From Erythrocercus mccallii (lineage: Eukaryota > Chordata > Aves > Passeriformes > Dicruridae), in assembly GCA_013397435.1 (NCBI GenBank), contig VZRG01000773.1, positions 202,278-266,277 of the forward strand: a stretch of 64,000 bases of DNA, read 5' to 3'. The notes beneath the pieces were generated by a model that did no database searches, was not told the origin of the DNA, and saw nothing but the letters and a program-made list of their open reading frames with translations. Shown here piece by piece: positions 26,627 through 36,500 of the stretch. The translations under genes were made by a program, and so were the position numbers. Every line of letters starts with the position of its first letter. The first letter of the stretch is position 1.

Positions 26627-28393
26627 GTCATTAATCAGCAACTTCCTTCAACTTTTCTGCAACCATGTGCATGTTGCACTTTGAAATATATCCCTGACAA
26701 ATTAAAAGAAGTGTTGGAATGAGTCCATGGGAAACATAAGTTCAGTAACCAGATCTGTAGTATACAACATCTGTCAAGATAACGTGATCTCTCAGCAGCT
26801 TTGATGTGGTGGAAGGGGGCCACTGAGTTCCCCTGAGAAAGTTTGTCTTCATTCTCTTTATTAATTAGATCTGTAGGCAGCCTCAGCACAAAGATTTTCT
26901 AAACCAAAACTCTGAGTGCATGAACAACTGAATGGATCCTGGAAAAGGCAGAGTTACTGAACATCACTCAGTTCCCAGACATCTCTAGAAATGTGAAGCC
27001 CTTTGGGCTGAAAGTTCTAATAAATATGCCTTTCTTGTGGAGCTCCAGGCTCGCAGGGAGAGAAGGGTTAAAGGAAATGTGCCCTCTCCTCTGAACAGGG
27101 CCCTTGCAGAAAAGGCAGTGATCAGAGCACAGATAGCTGTGCCTTGATCAAAGCTCCCCCTCACTTCTGGCAGACCAGTCAGTGGGAAGCAGAACTGTCT
27201 CCTTCCTGAAATGATGCATCTGGGGCCAGCAGCAGGGAGAAGGCAGAGAAATTGACTCCTCCTCATTCAGCATCTTCTCCAGGCAAAGCTGGGGCTGCTT
27301 TGAAGAGAATGTTGCAAGAGCCCTTTTTGTCCTCTGGACAAGTTGAGGGATGAGGAATAACCCTGCCCTTGCACAGGAGAGGAGCAGCCCCATCTCAGAG
27401 CAAGGGACCAGGAACAGAGCAACAATTCCAGTTGGTGCCTGTGCTCTGTGTTGGTGACATATAGCCCCAGGTGGGAGGAAGTAGAGGGATGTGCTGGAGC
27501 CAGATAAATTGCTCTGGAAATGAGGGCCTGGGTCAGACAGTGGCCAGCCAACCATCTCCTGGGTATTTGTCCTGGCTGTGCAGAAACAGGGAGTTGCCTC
27601 CTTGGCCCTGGCAGCCCTGACTTGGCACCATGGGTTCCCTTCTTGTGATGTAGGTGACACTAGGTCTTGTCCCTGTACTGCTATGCAATATGGCATTTTT
27701 CTGCCCATCTCCACAGTCCCAAGGTTGTGGTTACCCAGCCCCACACCTTTTTCTCTCTGGCTCAGCCCACAGATCCCTTTCTAGGAGAGATTATTGAAGT
27801 GTGAGCCTGTCTGGGCTATCCCGATATACCTCCTTGGGGAGGGCTCTTTCCAGCTTCTCTTGCTACACATATCCACACATGTCAGAGCTGGAAATAGGTT
27901 AGCTGGCAAAAGAGCAGGCAGCTCTGCAACCTCCCACCTTATGCACCACTGAACTGGGAGAAAGAATCTGCTCAGAGGCTGCCAACCCATTTTGCATGGC
28001 TCAGTGCAGAGACAAACAGGAGCACAAAGCAGAGGGTAAACTCTGGACTAAGGTAGGTTTGAAGGCCAGAGACCCCAGGGAAGGAGGCATTGCTGGTGCA
28101 GCAGCAGTGCAAAACATTGTATGTGAATAAGGAATACAGAAAGGGCAGGGGAACTCTGCAGACTGAGGAGCCTTGCTCCAGGGTGTTCTTACTCAGGCAG
28201 TCCCCATGTGACTGGGAGTGCCTGTCCCTGTGACTGCTCCAGCACTGTCCCCCATGGGAAATGTGCTTTGCTCTTCAGGCTTAAGCAGCTTCTGGGGTCA
28301 CACAGGGTAGCTGCTTCCAGGGACTACTGACCCTGTGGCTGGAGCACATCCCAAGATCAGATGGCCACTGACTCATTTTCCACCCCTGAACAG

Positions 28394-28504
28394 GGTGTCC
28401 TAATTGAGCTCACTGAGGAGCCTGTGCCTGCCATGGCCAAAGCCTCTTCAGTCTCTGAGAGTGACCAGAGGGATGAATCAGCAGAGGATGGAGCCAGAAC
28501 ATGA
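28394..28504 (+). other. Candidate terminal exon, acidic tail
   Basis: Acceptor ccctgaacag is followed by 36 codons and TGA. The peptide is Ser/Glu/Asp-rich (GVLIELTEEPVPAMAK, then SSVSESDQRDESAEDG), like a cytosolic tail. It begins in phase 0 and so could follow 26562-26626 as an alternative 3' end. No AATAAA was seen within several hundred bases downstream, which counts against it. Confidence 0.22.
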
Positions 28505-30228
28505 GCAGTGACAGTAGAAGGGCAGCACACAGGTGCTCCTGCATCTGCACCATGGTTACCTGGGAAAGACCATGTCTGTTAGCTGGACATGAGCGTCATC
28601 ATATCTCATTGCTCTGCGGCTGGTGTTTCTGCTCAGGAGATCTGCTGGTGAGGGATAATGGAAGCAGTGTCCTGAAGGATAAATCACATCACACCATGAG
28701 CTACCTATGGAATCTGGAAGGAGCTATTCCTTGCAGAGGCCGTGTGAAGAAAGAAAAACCATTGCAAGCAGGAGAAACTGGAGCAAGGCTTGCAATGGAA
28801 ACTCAGCTAAAATATCCAGGGCAGTATATCCTACTGCTCAGCCTGTGTCTATGAGGGCAGAGCCTGAGATCAGGAAAAGTCCCGAGAAGAAGTAAATTAG
28901 AGAGTTTACCTTGGGACTTTGCTGAGCTTCCCCTCTCATTTCAGTTTCCTGAGCTCCAGGCAGGTGGACAGGTGTGGCAGACAGACTGTCACATGGATGT
29001 CCCTTCTCTAAGTAAGCAGAGGGGCACTTCTGCTGTATCCTGTCCCTCCAAGGTGACCTGTGCCACCCGTGGGGAACCTGCTTAGCTTAAAATACCTGTG
29101 TGGTATCTAGAGACACAGGATGAACACCCACCAGCAGCACCTCTCTGCTGCGAATCCTTGCAAATCCTTAATCCTTGCAAATGGACCCCTCCAGCCCTGT
29201 CTCCATGTTCTGGCTGCTGGGGAAGTGCTGATGCAGCTCCTGTTTCATTGCATGTCCCAGCTGGTACAGCAGCAGCTGAGTACAGGGAGTTGTGGTAGCC
29301 CGGAGCTCAGGCAGCAGTAACACATTCTCCTTATTAGCAGGTGAGGGATGCTGTGCCCAGCATCCCTGTGGTGGAAAGGAATACCAGAGAGTTCTGCAAG
29401 CAGTACCCCAGTAGAGCTGGAAACCCAGGGAGATGCAGACAGGGTGGCCTCATATCTGGTTCACCTTCTCAAGTCTGTCAACCCAGGAGCCAAGAGCAGA
29501 TGAGGCCCAGCAGTTCATCTGGCAGAAACCCTCTGTTGAGAAGCACAGGAGAAGCCCAAATGAGCAAAGAGTAGATGAATAGGCTGTGAGTCAGTATCCC
29601 TGCTGTCCCTGCTTGGCCAGAGCCCATGGCGTGGGAGGGAGGGAGGGAGGCAGAAGGGTTGCGGTGTAGAATCTGTCTGGCTTTCATGCTTACTGACTTA
29701 CTTGTGGTCTGCAGTTTTATTTTTCCCTGCAGAACTTGGTTCAGTGCTCAGGTAAATCTTGTGTCAGGCATAGAGTCATTCAGATGTTTAAGAGGGCTGG
29801 ACAATGTCCATGTCCTGGCCATTGCCTACCCCTTCTCCCAGGGGTAGGAGCTCCTCCAAGGGTGCTTGGGGAAGGCAGACCCCTCTCTAGACCTGTCAAG
29901 TGAGTGTCAGCTGTCCTGGGCAAGTCCAGGACACCCCCCTGAGTGCCCAGGTTTCTGTGTGCCAGGGTTCGTGGCCTGCCCCCATCACCTCTGGCACTGT
30001 GCGGGAATAGCCCCAACCAAACCAGGCTCCCTGCCAGCATGGAGTGGGCCAAGAAGAGCTGAGTTTAGGCACTAATTGCATTCCTGACCTGGAGCTGAGA
30101 TGAGAGACATCTCATAGCTCTGCTGAAGGCATGGAAGGATGCTCTAAGGGCATCAGAGCTGCTCGCCACCAGGCAGGACATGTGAGGGGAAATGAGCCTC
30201 GTGTTAGGTACATGGTTCTTCCATGCAG

Positions 30229-30313
30229 GCTTCCTGTGATCCTCCTCATTGCAAGTCTCACCACTCTGGGGACCCTCTGATTCCACTCAGCCCCTGTGGG
30301 GTCCCAAAGCTGG
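30229..30313 (+). other. Candidate exon of an unidentified plus-strand transcript
   Basis: Acceptor ggttcttccatgcag and donor CTGG|GTAAGG bound 85 bases. Only one frame is open throughout: 28 codons (ASCDPPHCKSHHSGD, then PLIPLSPCGVPKL) plus one base. It starts in phase 0, as 26562-26626 ends, and its single leftover base fits the next candidate. Confidence 0.32.
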
Positions 30314-31324
30314 GTAAGGTAGGACCAAACCCAGAGCTACCTGCCAAGGCTTAGAGATGCCTCATGGGCCATTGTGTCTGCAGAGGGAAAAGCAAGGAAA
30401 TAACCAAATGCTCAGAGAAAACAAATGAAAAGAGAAAAGGGTTTAAAATGCAGGAACAGGGACCAGAAAGATGTCCCAGAAAGCAGAGCATCCCCACCAG
30501 GGTCATCATTCCCAGAGTCAGTGTATGCTGCCCTGTCCAGGTTGTATGCTTTGTCCAGGGATATCCAAGGATAAGGCAGCAAAGAAAAGTTCCCACAGTC
30601 TCCATGTCTTCCCACCACCCTGCTCAGCCACTGTGGGATACTGGGATTGACAGACCTCCAGTCAAACCCAGTTCCATCTCATTTCAATTTCCATGACGTA
30701 ATTTCAGTTTTAAAACTCCCCTGGAATTACGTTGCTTTCAGAAAATGTTTGGCCTGGGTGCTGCTGGCCTGCAAGCTCCCAGTGAGACCAAAGGGAAATG
30801 TGCCTACAAAGCCTGAGGAATATTTATCAAGCTGATTTTGAGTTTAGTTCATTAGCAATTACCTTGATTTGTCTTCCCCTGTTCTTGCCAGTTTACCAGG
30901 GCAACGTCTTGGAAACTCGCCTCATTTGGAAAGAACAGGATGTAATTAGCCAGATAATCTGCTGATTCCTATGTCAGCCTCTCTGTGCCCAGTCACAACA
31001 CACGCAGTGGCTGTGCAGGCTGGATCAGACCTGATTTCTGGTGCTGTTTATGCACTTAGTGCCACATAGGCAGGAACTAAGATGCTGTCCTGTCCTCAGG
31101 CAATGACAAATCCACCTCTTGGATCACTCCTCAGGCTGTAACCCCGGGCTGAAACCATCTGAGAGCTTTTGTTCTGGGGTCAGTTCCTTTGCCAGGGCAA
31201 CACAATTCCCAAGGGCATGCAGATACCTATTTTTGAAAAGGATGGGGATGATTTATTTCCCATGGGCAGCTCATTTCTATTTTCTTGCTGTGTCCATCCT
31301 TGCTCCTCTTTTCCACACCACTAG

Positions 31325-31402
31325 CTAAGGTCAAGCGACTCAGCCGCAAGTTGCGGCACAGCAAGGGCTCAGTCACAAGTCACTCGGCACAGATGGCACC
31401 AC
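31325..31402 (+). other. Candidate exon, basic segment
   Basis: A very strong pyrimidine tract ending cacaccactag precedes it and a perfect GTAAGT donor follows. The frame continuing from 30229-30313 gives KVKRLSRKLRHSKGS and then VTSHSAQMAP, strongly basic, with one base left over. A second frame is also open. Confidence 0.35.
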
Positions 31403-31581
31403 GTAAGTGATGCCTGAACATTTTAACTGCTCAGGGAAATTTCAGGGAATACCCAATGCTGCAGAGTCCTTCAGGAGACAGAGGAGACTTTGTTTTCTAC
31501 ATCAGTTCTGGACCTGCAATTCAATCGGTGGGGAGGAATACTGCATGTTCCCTAATTACAGCTTTCTTCCCTTTACTACAG

Positions 31582-31643
31582 ACCCCTCAGCAATGCCGCA
31601 GCGGCTGTACAGCACTGCCCATGATATTGGCGCAGTGCTGTAG
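31582..31643 (+). other. Candidate last coding exon with stop
   Basis: Acceptor cttccctttactacag leads into the phase left by 31325-31402, giving PSAMPQRLYSTAHDIGAVL and TAG at 31641-31643. No AATAAA or ATTAAA was seen between here and the EIF2B5 promoter, so a poly(A) site is not identified. Confidence 0.35.
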
Positions 31644-32131
31644 GTCTGTGGTTATGTGGTGCCTCCCTCAATTTCCCTCCCTCAGGATGGAAAGGCCATA
31701 GTGTGTGCCTTGGGCTGATAAGCGTGTGCCACCTTCCGCCCTTGGGAGAGGCCCTGCCACAGAGGTGGGGGTGCAAATGCCCTGTTTCTCTCAGATCACA
31801 ACTGAATTTGAGACTCTTTGAGTCTCTGGCTTGTCACTCAGTAGCAGATCACAGCAGCGAGGCCCAGAGCAGGGTGACACAGCGGGTCAATTTGTGGGGA
31901 CCGACGGGCAGCAAGAGAGGCTGGTGAGGTGACAGAGCAGGGGCTGTGAATGCCTGTCCCACGTGGAGAGAGGCAGAAGCGTGACAACGGGGCAAGGCAG
32001 TGAGCACCAGCCAGCACTGGAAAGGGCTCTCCTGCTGCCAGGCTCAGGACTCTCCACAGCCCTTTTGCTTCCATCCTGTTACGAGCTCCCTGGGGAGGTC
32101 TTTTAGTCTGTTTTCCTGGTTTTGAATGCAG

Positions 32132-32189
32132 GGTTCTCACACAGCTTTTCCTTGGTGACACGGTGATGGTGCTGTGTGAACTGTGCCAG
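32132..32189 (+). other. Isolated splice-bounded block upstream of EIF2B5
   Basis: Acceptor ggttttgaatgcag and a perfect CAG|GTAAGT donor bound 58 bases. One frame is open (VLTQLFLGDTVMVLCELCQ). It lies 0.9 kb upstream of the EIF2B5 start and could be an exon of an upstream transcript or a chance pairing of splice motifs. Confidence 0.2.
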
Positions 32190-32859
32190 GTAAGTCCTGC
32201 AGCCCTGGGCCGGCGGCGGGGAAAGGCGGCAGAGCAGGGACACAGCTGAGGGCAGGTTTTCTCTGCTGAGGGCTGTACATGGCCCATCCCGTTCCGAGGA
32301 CCAGGATAGTACTGAAGCACAATCAGAGCTGTGCCAGGACGGAGCCTGGGCTGGGGCAGGAATGGCTGGAGGGGATCGGGATCCGTGGAACTGAGTGTCC
32401 GAGCAGGGGGACAGCCAGACACCAGCGCTGCAGCATCCCAGCTGCTTCACCAAGCTGAGAGGAAGAAAAATGCCACCCCCACCTTCAGAAACCACGTCTT
32501 CTTCCCTCCTATCCACTCTGGAAGGGTCTCTGAGCGGGCTTCGAGGGGTCCCTCAGGGGCTGGAGGTTTTGGGGACAGCTTTTTGATGGCAGGTGTGAGC
32601 TGTGCACTGACGGGCTGCTTCATATCAAGGCTGTCCTTCGCAGAAGGAGCGTCTGGACATCTGGAGATCTAGCACAATCACTTCTAGTCACGGGCTGCTA
32701 GGAAGTGTATCAGAGAACATCACTGCTCCCAAAACCAGACACCACCAGGGTCACATCAAAGCACTACACACACGCCGAGGCCACCCGGGGATGTCTGTGG
32801 GGTCATTCAGGCCTTCCCCAGGCCGGGTCCCGGCTCTGCCCGGCCATGGCAGGGAGCTG

Positions 32860-33520
32860 CGCAGCTCTATCCCCGCTCCCTCCTGGGACGGCGATGAAAC
32901 GCCTGCCCCCGTTCCTGAGGCCGCGCAATGGAGGATCTTCGCCACGGAGGTGATGCCGGGAGGAGGGAGATGATGGGAGGCAAGGAGCAGCTCTCGCCCC
33001 GCTCCCGCCCCGTTCCCGCCCCGCTGCCGCCGGGACGCGCCGCCCCGCGCTGTTGTGTCCCCGCCGGGCGCCCGTTGCCGCTCCCGTCGCGAGCGGAAGC
33101 GGAAGCGGCGGCGGCCGCGTGCGGCGATGGCGGCCCGCGGTACCGCGCGGCGCGGGGCGGGCGGGGGGTCCGCCCGCGGCCCCGACCCGCAGGAGGAGCC
33201 GCCGCCGCCGCTCCAGGCCGTGCTGGTCGCCGACAGCTTCAACCGCCGCTTTTTCCCGATCTCCAAGGACCGTCCGCGGGTGAGAAATCCTCTCTGGATG
33301 CTGCTGCCTGCGCCGCGCCGGTGCCTCCGGGACCGCCTATCCCGGTGTGCACCGTCCCCGGGAGGACGGGGTGGGCCGGGATCTGGCGGGAGGTCAGGCT
33401 GGGTCGGGAGGGCAGGAGCCCCCCCGGCTCCCCCGGTTCGGGCAGCTCTCGCCGTGGCTTCTCCCGCCCTCCTGCGCTCCGACAGTTCTCGCCCGTGAGA
33501 GTTTCTGTCCCCCGCTGAAG
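32860..33520. promoter_or_regulatory. CpG island, EIF2B5 promoter
   Basis: A GC- and CpG-rich block surrounds EIF2B5 exon 1. Two overlapping-spaced CGGAAG motifs at 33094-33105, 22 bases or more before the ATG, are ETS-family (GABPA/ELK1) sites of the kind common in housekeeping promoters. No TATA box is evident. The transcription start cannot be fixed from sequence alone. Confidence 0.8.
33127..33279 (+). CDS. EIF2B5: EIF2B5 exon 1
   Basis: Fifty-one codons: a Gly/Ala/Arg-rich leader, EEPPPPLQAVLVADSF, then RRFFPISKDRPR. This is the degenerate counterpart of the sugar-nucleotidyltransferase signature. The donor GTGAGA follows in phase 0. Confidence 0.97.
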
Positions 33521-36500
33521 AGGCAGCGTGGATCTAATTGCTGTGTTGGTGCTGTCCGCTTTTCCATATGGCGTGGAAAGCTGCGCTGTTGGTTCCTCGT
33601 CTGTGGCTGGTGCAGGACTGGCAGCGGACTTGGACAGGCTTGTTTCTGATAAAGGAAAGAAACGAAATCTTGGCCCTTGTCAGCTGTAATGCGTGAAAGA
33701 ATATGGCCAGAAAAATGGATGGGGATAGTACTTTAATTATCCAGCTCGAAAGGCTGTAGGTAAAAGGAACATAAAAAGCTCCTGGAGACTTTAGGTCTGA
33801 ACAATGATCTTACTTCGTTTGCTGATTGTTTGTGGTGCTTGTAATTATACACGCGAGCTCAGGCCTGAAATGAAACAGCACTAAAAATTAATTAAAGAAT
33901 GGTATGCCATCACTCAGGTGTGACTCAGTAACTCAGTTTAAAAGTGTGAGTTGAATCTCAAGCCAAGAGAGTACTTACTTCATTTTAGGTTGTGGTTTCT
34001 TCCTCCTTGTTTAATTCTGGACACTCATATTCCTGTGGCTTCATTATTCATGTCTGACAGGTTTTTCTTGGAGCAATTAAAGCCTGAGTCAGGGAATCAG
34101 CACTTTTTTTTTTCTAGTCTGTCATTTATCTGAGTCTTCTTGAACAGTTTTCAGTGATAACTTCACTTTTTTTATGCTTTTCTTTCTGAACTGAAGATCT
34201 GCCCGTAGAAGATCCCAAATTAGCTGTTACTGTTTAGATAACTAAAAGATTTTTATAAAACCTGGTGGAGCAGTTACTTATGTTATGTTTCTGATACTAT
34301 TGATGTCATTATATCCCCAAGCTGGAAGGGGCTGTTCCTGATGTTGGGATACTGAGTGTTTGTTCAGCTATCTGTATGTTTTTTTGGTTTTCTTTTTTTT
34401 TCAGGCTCTATTACCTATGGCAAATGTGGCCATGATTGACTATACATTGGAGTTCCTAACAGCAACTGGAGTAGAAGAAACCTTTGTTTTCTGCTGTTGG
34501 AAGTCAGCTGAGATAAAAGAGCATTTGCAGTAAGAATCTTTTCTTTTTAGTTTTATCATGGAAAGTATTCATCTACCCTCCAACAAGCCTGAAAGGCCTC
34601 ACTGATTCTTATGAAAACTGTAAGAAACACCCTTTCAGCAGTGGTCTCCTAGCATATCTCAGAAAAAACCGTTCCTGCTATGTAGAAGGGTGCAGTCTGT
34701 TAAAAGGGTTGAGTGTTGTGGGACTGCTCCTCAGTTCACCTTCCGGGTGTACCTGAGCCTAGCAATAGCGGGCTCAGTCACAGGACGCTCCTTGCATCCC
34801 CTTACAGGTGTGGCGTGCTGTGTCCTAGTGTGTCTGTAGGAACAGCCTCTTTATGCCTTCCTGATGGTTTTTTTCCTTCTTCCAGAAAATCCAAGTGGTG
34901 CCGGCACACGTCTCCCAACACAGTGCGGTTTGTCACGTCGGACCTGTACCGCTCCCTTGGTGACGTGCTGCGAGACGTGGATGCCAAGTCCCTTGTTCGT
35001 TCCGACTTCATCCTTGTCACTGGCGATGTGGTGTCCAACTTCAATATATCCAAAGCCCTGGAAGAGCACAAGTAGGTGCTGGAAGAGTGAATGCTTGCCT
35101 GGTGTGCTGAGACTGTGATGGGTAACTCTCTGAGGAGTGTTCTCATAGTTCTGCCCTCCTTTTTCAGGTTGCGTCGTAAGATGGAAAAGAATGTGTCTGT
35201 AATGACGATGATATTCAAGGAGTCCTCGCCTGGCCACCATGCCAGGTGCAAGGAGGATGACATTGTTATTGCTATGGACAGTGCCACAAACCGTGTCCTT
35301 CACTACCAGAGAACGCAGGGGCTGAAACGATTCCGCTTTCCTATGGTGCGTCTGGAAACTGGCGGGTGGAAAAGGGCTGTGGTAGTGAAGCAGCCCACCC
35401 AAGGAGATCCTCCCTGAATTAGCGCAGGGCAACTCTCCAAGCTGCTTCTCTTGGAGGGGCAGATGATAGGAAGTAACTTGGGGTAAACTGGCCTTTTTCC
35501 CCTTAATCTTTATTTGAGGCTTGGTGAAATCATGCTGGGACACACATGTTTGTGATTCATTCCAGTTTGAACGTGAAGCAGATGTACTTCTCACAGTTGA
35601 GGTTTTGCCCTTTATTTCCTTTCCATGATGTAAAACAAGGGAAGGAGATTATTTGTGCTGTCACAGGGGCTCAAATTGGGGTGCATATACCGCTATCATA
35701 CACAGACCATTTTTACCAAATCGTTTAGGTTGGAAAAGACCTCTGAGATCAGAGAGTCCAACCTTTGATCACCACCTTGTCAGCTAGACCATGGCACGTC
35801 CAGTCATTTCTTGAACACTTCCAGGGGTGGGACACCAGCACCTCCCTGGGCAGTCCATTCCAGCATTTAACAGCTCTTTGCTTTTTGAAGTGTTAAGCCT
35901 GACATGGGATGGAATTACAGAGGTGCAGGGAGTGGTACCTCCTATTACCTGTTTGTTCACCTAATAATGTAGTAAATGCTCTATCAATGTCGTGGAGGCA
36001 CTTTTTCCATGAGATAGATGGACCAGTTTCTTCCTTCAACTCAGAACTAAGGCTGTGATTGTATAATATTTTCATCCCCAAATCAGTAATCAGGTTATTT
36101 TATGTCTTCTAATGGAAGTACAAATCCCTGTAGGAATCCAAAAAGGAAAAAACCAAAAGAAACAAAACCCAAAAATACAAAACTGACCCACAGCTGTAAA
36201 AATTATGTTTGGATTTATCAGTGGATTTTCTTGTGTAGTTGTGGCTCCCAGAACTGAGGTAAAGAGCCTCCTGGAAGAAAAGTGATTGTTGGAAGTACAA
36301 GCTATTTCTAGGAGACCTGCACTGTGTAGGGACAGGGGCAGTCTCTGCTGGCTGGCACTCAGCTCTTTATGTGACCAGTCTGTGCCTACTAAGATTGGGT
36401 CTAGTGTAGATTGTAGATATCTCTGATCCTCAGAACTTCTGCTAGTTTAATAATTCAGTCAATACTGCCCCTGGCTTATTGAAGGCTTTTGGGGTTCGAT

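Larger units (their letters stand above)
16641..32850. other. ABCC5-EIF2B5 interval, no confidently identified gene
   Basis: About 16 kb separates the two CpG islands. The counterpart in human holds HTR3D, HTR3C and HTR3E. I find no recognisable Cys-loop, M2 helix or other HTR3 hallmark. No CR1 element is clear by eye. Short duplications occur: a TTTCCTGGAACTCAG pair near 20794-20832 and a repeat of ATCCTTGCAAAT near 29154-29180. Several strong plus-strand splice acceptors followed by short open blocks are listed separately as candidate exons. Confidence 0.6.

Noticed and set aside
27148..27744. 198-codon minus-strand open frame
   Set aside because: No splice context, no recognisable domain and low complexity in parts; treated as chance.
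31838..32422. 194-codon minus-strand open frame
   Set aside because: GC-rich flank of the EIF2B5 island, Pro/Ser/Arg-rich, no family resemblance.
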